From Streptomyces sp. NRRL B-1347 (GTDB lineage: Bacteria > Actinomycetota > Actinomycetes > Streptomycetales > Streptomycetaceae): 64,000 nt of DNA. The DNA lies in NCBI RefSeq assembly GCF_000720325.1, contig NZ_JOJM01000063.1, positions 38,430 through 102,429 on the forward strand, in the 5' to 3' direction. The notes beneath the pieces are model-generated. The model saw only the letters and a program-made list of their open reading frames with translations. It made no database searches and was not told the origin of the DNA. The position numbers were made by a program, and so were the translations under genes. Of the stretch, positions 50,729-60,546 are shown one piece after another. Position 1 is the stretch's first letter. Each line of letters opens with the position of its first letter.

Positions 50729-52447
50729 ATGCGGCTGCGCGCACTCCTTGACACCGACGCCCTCGGCCTCAGGCTGCTCGGCGGCGAGGACGAGCTCGAC
50801 CGCACCGTGCGGGGCGTGATGACCACGGACCTGCGCGACCCCAGCCGCTACCTGGGCGGCGGCGAGCTGGTGCTCACCGGCCTCGCCTGGCGCCGGGACG
50901 CCGCCGACACGGAGCCCTTCGTCCGGATCCTCGCGACCGCGGGCGTCGCGGCGCTCGCGGCGGGCGAGGCCGAGCTGGGCGACATCCCCGAGGACCTCGT
51001 CGAGGCCTGTGCCCGGCACCGGCTCCCGCTCTTCGCCGTCAACGAGTCGGTGGCGTTCGCGACGATCACCGAGCACGTGGTGCGCCAGGTCTCCGGCGAG
51101 CGCGCGGGCGACCTCGCGGCCGTCGTGGACCGGCACCGCCGCCTGATGACGTCGGGCCCCGCGGGCGGCGGCCCGGACGTGGTCCTCGACCTGCTCGGCT
51201 CCGACCTGGACCTGCGCGCCTGGGTGCTCTCCCCCGCCGGGCGCGCCATCGCAGGGGCGGCCGCGGGCGCGCCCGGCCTGTCCGCCCGGATCCGCGCGCG
51301 GCTCGCCGGGGAGCACCTGGCCGCCGCCCGCACCGGCCGCCGCGGGCCGCACCGGGTGGCCGTGGACGGCCTGACGTACTCGCTGTTCCCCATCCGCTCC
51401 AGCGGCCGGGGCAGCGCGAGCGCCTCCCGGGACGTGCGCGAGACCGTGCTCTCCGACTGGCTGCTCGCCGTCGAGGCCGACGCGGGCGACTGGCCCGAGG
51501 AGCGGCTTGACCTGCTCCAGGGCGTCACCCAGCTGATCGCCGTGGAGCGGGACCGCAGGGACGCGGCGCGCACGGTGCGCCGCCGCCTGGCGCAGGAGGT
51601 CCTCGAACTGGTCCAGACGGGTGCCGCGCCCGCCGAGATCGCCGCGCGCCTGCGAGTCGCGGCGCCGGTGCTGCTCCCCGGGCTCGGCGCGGCCCCGCAC
51701 TGGCAGGTCGTGGTGGCCCGGGTGGAGTGGGACGACGTGCAGGGCGGGCCCTCGGCCGACGCCGCGGGCGGGCGCCGCGCGGGGATCGAGAGCGGTCCCG
51801 TCGCCCAGGCGCTCCTGGAGGAGATCCTCGTCGACCCGGCGACCGCGGGCCCCGACCCGTCCGACCGGATCGCCGTCGCGCACACCGGCGACGAGGCCAT
51901 CGCGCTCGTGCCGCTGCCCGCGATGTCCCCGGAGGCCGAGGGCGGCGACGCGGGCCTGCTCGCCGACGCGCTCCTCGCCGCCGTGCGCGAGCCCCTCTCG
52001 GCGGGCCTCGCCGACGACGGCCGCCTCACCCTCGGCGTCAGCGCGGCCGTGCACTCGGCGGAGGGCCTGCGCGGCGCCCTGGAAGAGGCCCGGCACGCCC
52101 GCCGGGTGGCCGCCGCCCGGCCCGGCCGGGTCTGCGCCGCGGGCCACCAGGAGCTGGCCTCCCACGTGCTGCTGCTGCCATTCGTGCCCGACGACGTGCG
52201 CCGGGCGTTCACCGCCCGGCTTCTGGATCCGCTGCGCGAGTACGACCGCCGCCACCGGGCGGAGCTCATCCCCACCCTGGAGGCGTTCCTCGACTGCGAC
52301 GGCTCGTGGACGCGCTGCGCGACCCGGCTGCACCTCCACGTCAACACACTGCGCTACCGCGTGGGCCGAATCGAGCAGTTGACGGGCCGTGACCTCGCCC
52401 GCCTGGAAGACAAGCTGGATTTCTTCTTGGCATTGCGGATGAGCTGA
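50729..52447 (+). CDS. PucR-family transcriptional regulator
   Basis: A 572-residue protein with an N-terminal PucR-type sensory domain (about 1-130) and a C-terminal PucR helix-turn-helix (about 510-570, with LHLHVNTLRYRVGRI). Family members control purine uptake and breakdown, and this one is divergent from the xanthine dehydrogenase operon, so control of that operon is very likely. The ATG at 50729 is chosen because the conserved N terminus MRLRALLD starts there; the frame stays open further upstream without looking like protein. Confidence 0.9.
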   Translation: MRLRALLDTDALGLRLLGGEDELDRTVRGVMTTDLRDPSRYLGGGELVLTGLAWRRDAADTEPFVRILATAGVAALAAGEAELGDIPEDLVEACARHRLPLFAVNESVAFATITEHVVRQVSGERAGDLAAVVDRHRRLMTSGPAGGGPDVVLDLLGSDLDLRAWVLSPAGRAIAGAAAGAPGLSARIRARLAGEHLAAARTGRRGPHRVAVDGLTYSLFPIRSSGRGSASASRDVRETVLSDWLLAVEADAGDWPEERLDLLQGVTQLIAVERDRRDAARTVRRRLAQEVLELVQTGAAPAEIAARLRVAAPVLLPGLGAAPHWQVVVARVEWDDVQGGPSADAAGGRRAGIESGPVAQALLEEILVDPATAGPDPSDRIAVAHTGDEAIALVPLPAMSPEAEGGDAGLLADALLAAVREPLSAGLADDGRLTLGVSAAVHSAEGLRGALEEARHARRVAAARPGRVCAAGHQELASHVLLLPFVPDDVRRAFTARLLDPLREYDRRHRAELIPTLEAFLDCDGSWTRCATRLHLHVNTLRYRVGRIEQLTGRDLARLEDKLDFFLALRMS

Positions 52448-52610
52448 GCCGCGCGCGCGGGCGCGAGCCGGTCGGCCCGGCCCAAAACGACACCATCCGC
52501 CTCCCCCAACTTTGTGAAATCCTTCACCCACCCTCTTGGCCAGGCGCGCCGATCCGTGCTGAGATTCGCCCACGACTCAACAGCTCAATGGTGCGCTAGG
52601 GGAGGGCAAC

Positions 52611-53387
52611 GTGGCGCATACCGCCATGTCTGGTACGGGAAATGGCTCAGGGCACGATCCACTCCAGACCGCGGTATGGCGGCTGCGCTCGCGCGGCTGC
52701 TGGACCGACGCCGCAGCACTGCTCGCGACCCGGGAGGGCGCGGCCGCCGCGCTCCAGAGAACCTCCCTGCTCGTCGAGCGCTGCCTGTTCACCGGGGAGG
52801 GGTGGGGCGAGGCCGAGGACAGCCTGCGGACGGCGGAGGCCGTCGCCGACGATGACGACGCGCGCGGCGCCGCCGCCTGCGAGCGCGGCCAACTCGCCTA
52901 CGCCGCAACTGTGTTGGGGGTACGTGACCGGGCCGACGAGGCCCGCACCGCGCTCGGCCGCGCCGCCGCGCTGCTCGCGCCCGGGGCGATCGGGCGGGCC
53001 CTCCTGGACTTCCGGCGCGGCCTGGTCGCGGAGCACCTCGCCGACTCGCCGCAGGCCGCGCGGGCCGCGTACCGGCGCGCCCACGCCGGGGCCACCGCGC
53101 ACGAGGACTCCCTCCTGCTCTCCTTCACCTGGCGGCACCTCGCCGGACTCGCCCTGCGCGAGGGGGAGTTGGCGGAGGCCCGGCACGGCTTCACCGAATC
53201 CCTGCGGCTCCGGGAGGAGTTGGGCTTCCTCGTCGGCACGGCCCCGGCACTCGCCGCCCTCGCCGACGCCGAGCCCGAACCCGAGGCCTCCCGCCTCCGC
53301 GCCGAGGCCACCCGCCTCTTCCGCCTCCTCGGCAACGTCCCCTCCTGGCTGGCCCCCCAACTGACCCCACCGGCCCCGGCGGCCTAA
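52611..53387 (+). CDS. TPR-like helical repeat protein, function unknown
   Basis: A 258-residue Ala/Leu/Glu-rich protein with several helical hairpins that look like degenerate tetratricopeptide repeats (for example around 75-120, 125-160 and 165-205), ending in a Pro-rich tail. There are no catalytic motifs, signal peptide or membrane segments. It resembles the C-terminal repeat part of large LuxR-type regulators but has no DNA-binding domain. The GTG start follows AGGGGAGGG. It may act as a protein-protein adaptor; nothing around it narrows the role. Confidence 0.75.
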   Translation: MAHTAMSGTGNGSGHDPLQTAVWRLRSRGCWTDAAALLATREGAAAALQRTSLLVERCLFTGEGWGEAEDSLRTAEAVADDDDARGAAACERGQLAYAATVLGVRDRADEARTALGRAAALLAPGAIGRALLDFRRGLVAEHLADSPQAARAAYRRAHAGATAHEDSLLLSFTWRHLAGLALREGELAEARHGFTESLRLREELGFLVGTAPALAALADAEPEPEASRLRAEATRLFRLLGNVPSWLAPQLTPPAPAA

Positions 53388-53471
53388 CCCACGCGGCGCG
53401 CCCCAGACCCGCCCCTTCCCGCTCCGGGGGGCTCCGCCCCCCGTACCCCCCGTTTGTCGGCGCTCCGCGCC

Positions 53472-53595
53472 TCGTCCTCAAACGCCGGACGGGCTGGATG
53501 GTTGCCGGTGCGGACCGGATCTCGTCCGCGGATCCGCGGAAAGCGTCCGGCCCGCACCGAGGTCATTCAGCCCGTCCGGCGTTTGAGGACGAGCG
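53472..53595. repeat. Inverted pair of a Streptomyces-type intergenic repeat
   Basis: CTCGTCCTCAAACGCCGGAC (near 53470) and its reverse complement GTCCGGCGTTTGAGGACGAG (near 53575-53595) extend to about 26 bp each. I recognise this sequence as very common between Streptomyces genes. It sits between two convergent genes, where the pair may act as a terminator. Confidence 0.7.
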
Positions 53596-53617
53596 CGTCA
53601 GCGCGACAAGGCGCGGC

Positions 53618-54346
53618 TCAGCCGTTGCCCGCGAAGTGCTCCCGCACCAGGGACTGCACCACGCCCAGGTCGCCCGCGACCAGCGCGTCGAGGAGGGCCG
53701 TGTGCTCGGCCGCGTCCGCGACCAGGTCCGCGCGGCGGGCGTGCACGGGCCCGGTGACCAGGGGCCACTGGGACCGCCGGTGCAGATCGTCCGCGACCTG
53801 GACGAGCTGCCCGTTGCCGGAGAGCCCGAGCAGGGCCCGGTGGAAGGCCCGGTCCGCGTCCGCGTAGCGGGCCCGGTCACCGGCCGCGGCGGCGGCCACC
53901 GTGGCCTCCGCGAGCGGCCGCAGCGCCTCCCACCGCCCAGCGGGCACGCTGCGGGCGAGCCGCAGCATCACCGGCACCTCTATCAGGGCCCGCACCTCGG
54001 CCAGCTCCCCGAGCTCCCGCGCCCCGCGCCGCGCGACCCGGAACCCCCGGTTCGGTACGACCTCGACCGCGCCTTCGAGGGCGAGCTGCTGCATGGCCTC
54101 GCGCACGGGCGTCGCGGAGACCCCGAAGCGCTCCCCGAGGGCGGGCGCCGAGTACACCTCGCCGGGGGCGAGGTCGCCGTCGACGAGCGCGGCCCGCAGG
54201 GCGTCGAGGACCTGGCCGCGCACGGAGCTGCGCCGCACGCCGCCGCGCGTCCCCCGGTCCGCGCCCTCCGCCCCGGCCTGCTCCGGGACCCGCGCGCCGG
54301 CGCAGCGGGGGGAGGCCTCCGTCGCACGCGCTCCGGCCCGCTCCAC
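53618..54346 (-). CDS. GntR-family regulator, FadR subfamily (FCD domain)
   Basis: A 242-residue protein with a winged helix (about 40-105, with GVSATPVREAMQQL) and an all-helical FCD effector domain (about 115-235) with metal-type His residues such as FHRALLGL and EHTALLDAL. The N-terminal 38 residues are low-complexity. GTG start follows GGGAGG. It is divergent from the FhuF-like gene, but that gene already has an iron box, so the target is unknown. Confidence 0.87.
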   Translation of the reverse strand: MERAGARATEASPRCAGARVPEQAGAEGADRGTRGGVRRSSVRGQVLDALRAALVDGDLAPGEVYSAPALGERFGVSATPVREAMQQLALEGAVEVVPNRGFRVARRGARELGELAEVRALIEVPVMLRLARSVPAGRWEALRPLAEATVAAAAAGDRARYADADRAFHRALLGLSGNGQLVQVADDLHRRSQWPLVTGPVHARRADLVADAAEHTALLDALVAGDLGVVQSLVREHFAGNG

Positions 54347-54483
54347 TGTTACCTCCCGCTCCCGCGCTCCCGCGGCCCACCCGTCACGTATGGGATCGCG
54401 CCGGACGCAAAACGTACGACCCGAATCATCCGAGAAGCACCTTAGGCGGACCGCACTCCAGTTGAAACCTCGATCATGTTGGG

Positions 54484-54502
54484 TAAGGTTAGGCTTACCT
54501 GC
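54484..54502 (+). promoter_or_regulatory. Iron box (IdeR/DmdR-type operator)
   Basis: TAAGGTTAGGCTTACCTGC matches the consensus TTAGGTTAGGCTAACCTAA at most positions with dyad symmetry. It lies 27 bp upstream of the FhuF-like start, so the gene should be repressed when iron is plentiful. Confidence 0.8.
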
Positions 54503-54528
54503 AATCGATCGTGATTCGGCGGTCCCGC

Positions 54529-55398
54529 ATGTCCGTTCCCACCCTGGAGCCCGGCGCCCGGCACACGGCGCCCCGCCACAGCCCCGTCACGGGCTCCTAC
54601 GCCCGCCTCACCGAGGTGTACCCCGGGCTGCGGATCCAGGAGCTGGCCGAGGACGAACAGGCGCCGCACGGAGACGGCTGGGTCTCCGTCGCCCGGCTCG
54701 CCGCGGCCGGTCCGGAGTTCGAGGAGTTCCTCGCCTGGGACGAGGCACAGGTCCTCAAGGACTACGGACAGCGCGCCCGCCCCGACGTCGTGGCCAGCTT
54801 CGCGCTGCACCGCTACGCCTGGCCCGCCGTCCTGCTGATCACCGTGCCGTGGTTCCTGCACCGCCGCGTCCCGCGCTACCCCGTGGAGCACGTCTCCTTC
54901 CAGCGCGCGCTCGGCACGCTTGCCGTGCGCCCCACCTCCTTCGCCTGTCTGCCGGACGACCCGGCGGCCGGGCTGCCCGGCGCCGTCGTCGTACCGGACG
55001 AGGAGGCGCTGCGCGCCGAGGTGCGGGCCGCCGTGGCCGAGCACCTGGGCCCGCTCCTCGACGGCTTCGGGCCGCGCATGCGGCGCCGCGGGCGCGCGCT
55101 GTGGGCCATGGCGACGGACGAGATCGTCGAGGGCATCTGGTACGTCGCCCACCTCCTCGGCGAGGAGCAGCGCGCCACCGCCGAGCTGGAGCGGCTGCTC
55201 CCCGGCGCCACCAAGCCGTACGTCGGCACGGCCGCGTTCCGTGAGCTGACCGGGCCGAACGGCGAGAAGCTGCCCACCCGCGACCGGGCCAGCTGCTGCA
55301 TGTTCTACACGCTGAAGCCCGAGGACACCTGCGTCACCTGCCCGCGCATGTGCGACGCGGACCGCGTCGCCAAGCTGGCCGCCACGGCCGCCGCCTGA
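54529..55398 (+). CDS. FhuF-like [2Fe-2S] ferric-siderophore reductase
   Basis: A 289-residue protein with the C-terminal FhuF cluster motif CCMFYTLKPEDTCVTCPRMC (CC-x10-C-x2-C) and an FhuF-like middle domain. It likely reduces iron(III) in imported siderophores in the cytoplasm. The iron box immediately upstream supports a role in iron acquisition. No siderophore synthesis or transport genes are adjacent. ATG 54529 is preferred; a GTG at 54511 is in frame but has no ribosome binding site. The cluster Cys residues are complete. Confidence 0.88.
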   Translation: MSVPTLEPGARHTAPRHSPVTGSYARLTEVYPGLRIQELAEDEQAPHGDGWVSVARLAAAGPEFEEFLAWDEAQVLKDYGQRARPDVVASFALHRYAWPAVLLITVPWFLHRRVPRYPVEHVSFQRALGTLAVRPTSFACLPDDPAAGLPGAVVVPDEEALRAEVRAAVAEHLGPLLDGFGPRMRRRGRALWAMATDEIVEGIWYVAHLLGEEQRATAELERLLPGATKPYVGTAAFRELTGPNGEKLPTRDRASCCMFYTLKPEDTCVTCPRMCDADRVAKLAATAAA

Positions 55399-55636
55399 CG
55401 CTCTCCGGCCCGCCCGCCGCCGGTCCCGGCCGCCGCGCGGGCCCGTCCCGCCACCCCCCCGCGCACACCTAATCGAACTCAACTCGCATATTCCTGGCAG
55501 TAGTTCGAACGATTCCCGGCGTGGCGCGGTCCTTGCCACCCACTTGGCGTCCTCTTGCCGGAAAACCCCTTGAGCGCCGTCGGGCGTGGGTCACTATGGC
55601 GCCCGAAACGCCCTACCGCGACGCAAGGGACCCCAG

Positions 55637-56689
55637 ATGAGACTGACCGACATATCGCTGGACTGGCTGCTGCCCGGCGGCGTCCTGCTCTTGGGCATGG
55701 CAGTGGCGGTGGCGGTGCTCGCACGGGGCAAGAAAGCCCAGACGAAGGCGGCCCCCGCCGAGGACTCGTGGGAGCGCAACGAGGAGCGCCGCAGGCGCAA
55801 GGAAGTCGTCTACGGCACCGCCTCCTACGTCCTCCTCTTCTGCTGCGCGGCCGTCGCCGCGGCCCTCTCCTTCCACGGCCTGGTCGGCTTCGGCCGGCAG
55901 AACCTGAACCTGTCGGGCGGCTGGGAGTACCTGGTGCCGTTCGGGCTCGACGGGGCCGCGATGTTCTGCTCCGTGCTCGCGGTGCGCGAGGCCAGCCACG
56001 GGGACGCGGCGCTCGGCTCGCGGCTCCTGGTGTGGACGTTCGCGGGGGCAGCCGCCTGGTTCAACTGGGTGCACGCGCCGCGCGGGCTCGGCCACGCGGG
56101 CGCCCCGCAGTTCTTCGCCGGGATGTCCCTGTCCGCCGCCGTCCTCTTCGACCGGGCGCTCAAGCAGACCCGCCGCGCCGCGCTGCGCGAGCAGGGCCTC
56201 GTACCGCGGCCGCTGCCGCAGATCCGGATCGTACGGTGGCTGCGGGCGCCCCGGGAGACGTTCGGCGCGTGGTCGCTGATGCTCCTCGAAGGCGTGCGCA
56301 CGCTCGACGAGGCCGTCGAGGAGGTCCGCGAGGACCGGCGCGAGAAGGAGCAGGCCAGGACGCGCCGCCGCGACCAGGAGAAGCTGGAGCGGGCGCAGTT
56401 GAAGGCCATCAGCAGGGGCCGTGGCTACCACGGGCGCGGGGGCCGGCAGGTCGACGTCCCGGCCGTGACGCAGTCGGTGGGGTCCGCGCAGGTCGGCGCG
56501 GACCCTGCCATAGCGGCCCCGCCGCAGCAGGAGCAGTTGCCCGTGCGGTCCCGTCCCTCCCTCCAGGCCGTCAAGGGCGGACCTGAGACCGTGACGGTCG
56601 ACCTCACGGCCGAGGACGACACGCAGACGATTCCGCGCCTCGACTCGCTGGAGCGCAAGCTGAAGGATCTGGAGCAGCAGTTCGGCTGA
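55637..56689 (+). CDS. DUF2637 membrane protein (Spd-like)
   Basis: A 350-residue protein with one N-terminal membrane segment (about 10-30), a charged linker, then a DUF2637 block with about three more segments (63-165). After that comes a long charged cytoplasmic tail with a likely coiled coil around 225-260 (EEVREDRREKEQARTRRR) and another at the C terminus. DUF2637 proteins include the plasmid spread proteins of Streptomyces but are also common in chromosomes, where their role is unknown. No conjugation genes lie nearby. ATG follows AAGGGA. Confidence 0.8.
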   Translation: MRLTDISLDWLLPGGVLLLGMAVAVAVLARGKKAQTKAAPAEDSWERNEERRRRKEVVYGTASYVLLFCCAAVAAALSFHGLVGFGRQNLNLSGGWEYLVPFGLDGAAMFCSVLAVREASHGDAALGSRLLVWTFAGAAAWFNWVHAPRGLGHAGAPQFFAGMSLSAAVLFDRALKQTRRAALREQGLVPRPLPQIRIVRWLRAPRETFGAWSLMLLEGVRTLDEAVEEVREDRREKEQARTRRRDQEKLERAQLKAISRGRGYHGRGGRQVDVPAVTQSVGSAQVGADPAIAAPPQQEQLPVRSRPSLQAVKGGPETVTVDLTAEDDTQTIPRLDSLERKLKDLEQQFG

Positions 56690-56709
56690 CCTCGCGGGGC
56701 GCCCTTCAC

Positions 56710-56765
56710 CGGTCCGGGGGCCCGGCCCCCGGACCGGCGGTCCGAGGGCGGAGCCCCCGGACCGG
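56710..56765. terminator. Terminator between convergent DUF2637 and ATPase genes
   Basis: CCGGTCCGGGGGCC pairs with GGCCCCCGGACCGG next to it, and a related copy of the same arm follows. It lies between two convergent genes. Confidence 0.7.
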
Positions 56766-56772
56766 CAAAGGG

Positions 56773-57252
56773 CTAGAAGCTGTCCGCGTCCAGCTCGAAC
56801 CACACCGCTTTGCCCACGCCGTGCGCCCGTACGCCCCACGCGTCCGCCAGGGACTGGACGAGCATCAGGCCGCGGCCGTGCGTGGCGTCGCCCGCCGCGG
56901 GGGTCCGCACCCGTGGTCGCCGTCCCACGAAGTCCCGGACCTCGACCCGCAGCCGCCGCGGCCCCACCGTCGCCGTCAGGACCGCGTCGCGGTCGGTGTG
57001 CACCAGGGCGTTCGTGACCAGTTCGCTGGTGAGCAGCTCGGCCACGTCGGACGAGCCGGTGCGCCCCCAGCGCCGCAGCAGGTCCCGCAGCGCGGCCCGG
57101 GCCTCGGACACCGCCCGCAGGTCGGAGCGGACCAGTCTGCGCCGCAGCTGGAGCCCGCTCTCACTCGTCACACCGTCGACTTGATGGTCCTCTCGTCTCA
57201 CCGAGGCCGCCCCCCAACCGATGGCGGCACCTCCTTGCGCGTACCTGACCAT
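56773..57252 (-). CDS. ATP-binding anti-sigma-type regulatory protein (HATPase_c, RsbW-like)
   Basis: A protein of about 159 residues with a GHKL ATPase domain: ELVTNALVH (N box) and DATHGRGLMLVQ (G box). Streptomyces carry dozens of such stand-alone ATPases, thought to act as anti-sigma-factor kinases or partners of PP2C phosphatases. No sigma factor or antagonist is adjacent. The start is uncertain: ATG 57252 is chosen, 57276 and GTG 57171 are alternatives. The conserved domain begins at about residue 45. Confidence 0.82.
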   Translation of the reverse strand: MVRYAQGGAAIGWGAASVRREDHQVDGVTSESGLQLRRRLVRSDLRAVSEARAALRDLLRRWGRTGSSDVAELLTSELVTNALVHTDRDAVLTATVGPRRLRVEVRDFVGRRPRVRTPAAGDATHGRGLMLVQSLADAWGVRAHGVGKAVWFELDADSF

Positions 57253-57416
57253 GACCCCCGCCCACAAGTCCGTCATCGAACATGCTCACGGGATGCATGC
57301 CCGCCCCACTTGGCGCCACTCATGTCCATTCGTCAACCAACGAAGCGGATGCGCCGATGGGTTGAGGGGAAGTGAAGCCGAGTACCACTCGGGATCGACC
57401 ATGTGGAGGAGCCGCC

Positions 57417-60400
57417 GTGCACGACGACCGACTGCTGGTGGAAGAGCGCCTGGAGCGCGCGGTGCGGCAGTTCATCCGGCCCGCCCAGTACGCCGACCGC
57501 GTGCCGCTCGCGCTCTCCGTGTGGCACGCGGTCGGCGAGCCTGCGCCCGTCACCGAGGCGCTCGACGCGGTGTACGAGCCCTTCGACACCGGCACCGCCT
57601 GGGGAAAGCCCTGGTCGACGAGTTGGTTCCGGCTGGAGGGGCAGGTGCCTCAGGCGTGGCGCGGGCGGCGGGTGGAGGTCGTCGTCGATCCGGGGTTCAC
57701 CGGCGAGGGGCCCGGGTTCCAGGCCGAGGGCCTCGTCTACGACGCCTCCGGGGTCCCGCTGAAGGGCATTCACCCGCGCAACCGCCACGTTCCCGTCGCG
57801 GCCCGCGCCCAGGGCGGGGAGCCGGTGCGCCTGTTGCTTGAGGCTGCGGCCAACCCGACGGTCCTGCACGACTTCGTGCCGACCCGGCTCGGCGACGTCC
57901 TGACCGCGGGCGATCAGCCGATGTACCGATTCGCCGCTGCCGACGTGGCCGTACTGGACGAGGCCGTATGGCATCTGCTCCTGGACATCGAGGTCCTGTC
58001 CGAGCTGATGGGCGAGCTGGACGCGGCGCGGCCGCGGCGCCACGAGATCCTCCGGGCCCTGGAGGACATGCTCGACGCGCTCGATCTGCACGACGTGCGG
58101 GGCACCGCCGCCGCGGCCCGCGCGGAGCTGGCCGAGGTGCTCGCGCGGCCCGCGCACGCCAGCTCCCACCGCGTATCGGCGGCCGGTCACGCGCACATCG
58201 ACTCGGCGTGGCTGTGGCCGCTGCGCGAGACGGTGCGCAAGGCGTCCCGGACGTTCGCCAACGTGACGGCGCTCGCGCATGACTATCCGGAGCTGGTCTT
58301 CGCCTGCTCGCAGGCGCAGCAGTACGCATGGGTCAAGGAGCACCAGCCGCACATCTGGGAGCGGATCAAGAAGGCGGTGGCGGCGGGCAATTGGGCGCCC
58401 GTCGGCTCCATGTGGGTGGAGTCGGACGCGAACATGCCCGGCGGGGAGGCCCTGGCCCGGCAGATCGTGCACGGCAAGCGGTTCTTCCAGGAGGAGTTCG
58501 GGGTCGAGACCGAGGAGATCTGGCTGCCGGACTCCTTCGGGTACACGGCCGCCTTCCCGCAGCTCGCGCGGCTTGCGGGCGTGCGCTGGTTCCTCACCCA
58601 GAAGCTGAGCTGGAACCAGTCCAACAAGATGCCGCACCACACCTTCTGGTGGGAGGGCATCGACGGCACGCGCGTCTTCACGCACTTCCCGCCCGTGGAC
58701 ACGTACAACTCCCAGTTCCTCGGCTCCGAACTGGCCCACGCCGAGCGGAACTTCGCGGAGAAGGGGCGCGCGACCCGCTCCCTGGTGCCGTTCGGCTGGG
58801 GCGACGGCGGGGGCGGGCCGACCCGCGAGATGCTGGAGCGGGCCCGCAGGCTGCGGTCCCTGGAGGGCTCGCCGCGGGTCGAGATCGAGAAGCCGTCGGC
58901 GTTCTTCGCGGCGGCCGAGGAGGAGTACGGCGAGCGGGCCCCGGTGTGGTCCGGCGAGCTGTACCTGGAGCTGCACCGGGCGACGTACACCACGCAGGCG
59001 GCGACCAAGCGCGGCAACCGGCGCAGCGAACACGCCCTCAGGGAAGCCGAGTTGTGGTGCACCACCGCCGCCCTCAAGGACTCCGGCTACGCCTATCCGT
59101 ACGACGCCCTCGACCGGCTGTGGAAGACGGTCCTGCTGCATCAGTTCCACGACATCCTGCCGGGCTCGTCCATCGCGTGGGTGCACCGGGAGGCGCGGGA
59201 CACCTACGCGCGCGTGCTCGCCGAGCTCGACGGCATCACGACGGACGCGGTACGTCACCTCGGGTCCGGGTCCGGCTCCGGCTCCGGCGGCATCTGCGTG
59301 CTGAACGCGTCACCGTACGCGCGCAGCGAGGTCGTCGAGCACGGCGGCGCGCTCACCCATGTGCACGTGGGCCCGCTCGGCACCCGCGGCCTCACCGTGG
59401 CCGCGGGGCACGAGCGCGCCCCGGAGGCGGTGACGTCGGCGACGCGGACCGGCACCGAGATCATCCTGACGAACGAGCACCTGCGCGTCACCGTCGACGC
59501 CGACGGGCTGCTCGCCTCCGTGCGGGACCTGGACCACGACCGCGAGGTCCTCGCGCCCGGCGCCCGCGGCAACCTCCTCCAGCTGCACCCGGACCACCCC
59601 ACCCGCTACGACGCCTGGGACCTGGACAAGCACTACCGCCACCGGCACGCCGACCTGACGGCCGCCGAGTCCGTGGAGCTGGTCGAGGACGGGCCGCTGC
59701 GCGCCTCCGTACGGGTCGTACGCGCCTTCGGGAACGGCTCGCGGATCACGCAGGAGCTGCGGCTCGCGGCGGGCAGCCGCCGCCTCGACGTGGTCACGGA
59801 CGTGGACTGGCGCGAGTCGGAGAAGGTGCTCAAGGCCGCGTTCCCGCTGGACGTGCACGCCGAACGGTCCACCGCTGAGATCCAGTTCGGGCACGTCCAC
59901 CGGCCCACGCACGCCAACACCGGCTGGGACGCGGCCCGGTTCGAGATCTGCGCGCACCGGTGGCTGCGGGTGGCGGAGGACGGCTACGGAGTCGCGGTGC
60001 TCAACGACTCGACGTACGGGCACGACGTGACGCGCGCCGAGCACGCCGACGGGCTCGGCACGACCGTGCGCCTCACGCTCCTGCGGGCGCCGCACAGCCC
60101 CGACCCGGACACGGACGTGGGCCCGCACCGCTTCACGTACGCGCTGCTCCCCGGGGCGGAGGTGGGGGACGCCGTCGCCGAGGGGCTCGCGCTGAACCTG
60201 CCGCTCCGGGTGGCGGAGGCGGGCGACGTCGCGCCGCTCGTGCGGGTCGACCACCCCGGGGTGACGGTGGAGTCGGTGAAGCTGGCGGAGGACCGGAGCG
60301 GGGACGTGGTGGTGCGCCTTTACGAGTCCCGGGGCGGCCGGGCCCGCGCCGTGCTGACGGCGGCGTTCCCCGTGGCCCGCGCGGAGGTCACGGACCTCCT

Positions 60401-60497
60401 CGAACGGCCCCTGCGCCCCGCCACCACCACCGCAGCGGGCCTCGCCGTCTCCTTGCGGCCCTTCCAGATCCTGACGCTACGGCTGCGCCCGGCGTAG
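57417..60497 (+). CDS. Alpha-mannosidase, glycoside hydrolase family 38
   Basis: A 1026-residue cytoplasmic enzyme without a signal peptide. Family motifs are GHAHIDSAWLWP (zinc ligands), LPDSFGYTAAFPQ with the catalytic Asp nucleophile, a WWEGIDGTRV segment and LLHQFHDILPGSS. The C-terminal beta-sandwich domains follow, joined by the linker GSGSGSGSGG near 628. It should cleave alpha-mannosides, perhaps from taken-up glycans. The GTG start follows GGAGGAG at good spacing. No sugar transporter or regulator is adjacent. Confidence 0.93.
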   Translation: MHDDRLLVEERLERAVRQFIRPAQYADRVPLALSVWHAVGEPAPVTEALDAVYEPFDTGTAWGKPWSTSWFRLEGQVPQAWRGRRVEVVVDPGFTGEGPGFQAEGLVYDASGVPLKGIHPRNRHVPVAARAQGGEPVRLLLEAAANPTVLHDFVPTRLGDVLTAGDQPMYRFAAADVAVLDEAVWHLLLDIEVLSELMGELDAARPRRHEILRALEDMLDALDLHDVRGTAAAARAELAEVLARPAHASSHRVSAAGHAHIDSAWLWPLRETVRKASRTFANVTALAHDYPELVFACSQAQQYAWVKEHQPHIWERIKKAVAAGNWAPVGSMWVESDANMPGGEALARQIVHGKRFFQEEFGVETEEIWLPDSFGYTAAFPQLARLAGVRWFLTQKLSWNQSNKMPHHTFWWEGIDGTRVFTHFPPVDTYNSQFLGSELAHAERNFAEKGRATRSLVPFGWGDGGGGPTREMLERARRLRSLEGSPRVEIEKPSAFFAAAEEEYGERAPVWSGELYLELHRATYTTQAATKRGNRRSEHALREAELWCTTAALKDSGYAYPYDALDRLWKTVLLHQFHDILPGSSIAWVHREARDTYARVLAELDGITTDAVRHLGSGSGSGSGGICVLNASPYARSEVVEHGGALTHVHVGPLGTRGLTVAAGHERAPEAVTSATRTGTEIILTNEHLRVTVDADGLLASVRDLDHDREVLAPGARGNLLQLHPDHPTRYDAWDLDKHYRHRHADLTAAESVELVEDGPLRASVRVVRAFGNGSRITQELRLAAGSRRLDVVTDVDWRESEKVLKAAFPLDVHAERSTAEIQFGHVHRPTHANTGWDAARFEICAHRWLRVAEDGYGVAVLNDSTYGHDVTRAEHADGLGTTVRLTLLRAPHSPDPDTDVGPHRFTYALLPGAEVGDAVAEGLALNLPLRVAEAGDVAPLVRVDHPGVTVESVKLAEDRSGDVVVRLYESRGGRARAVLTAAFPVARAEVTDLLERPLRPATTTAAGLAVSLRPFQILTLRLRPA

Positions 60498-60546
60498 CGA
60501 TTCCCCCGCGGCGGGGTGCTTCCCGCCCGGGAGTCGGTCCTGGCCT

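Noticed and set aside
55637..56689. Evidence of an integrated conjugative plasmid from the Spd-like protein.
   Set aside because: No tra, rep or integrase genes and no attachment site are visible. DUF2637 proteins are common in Streptomyces chromosomes.
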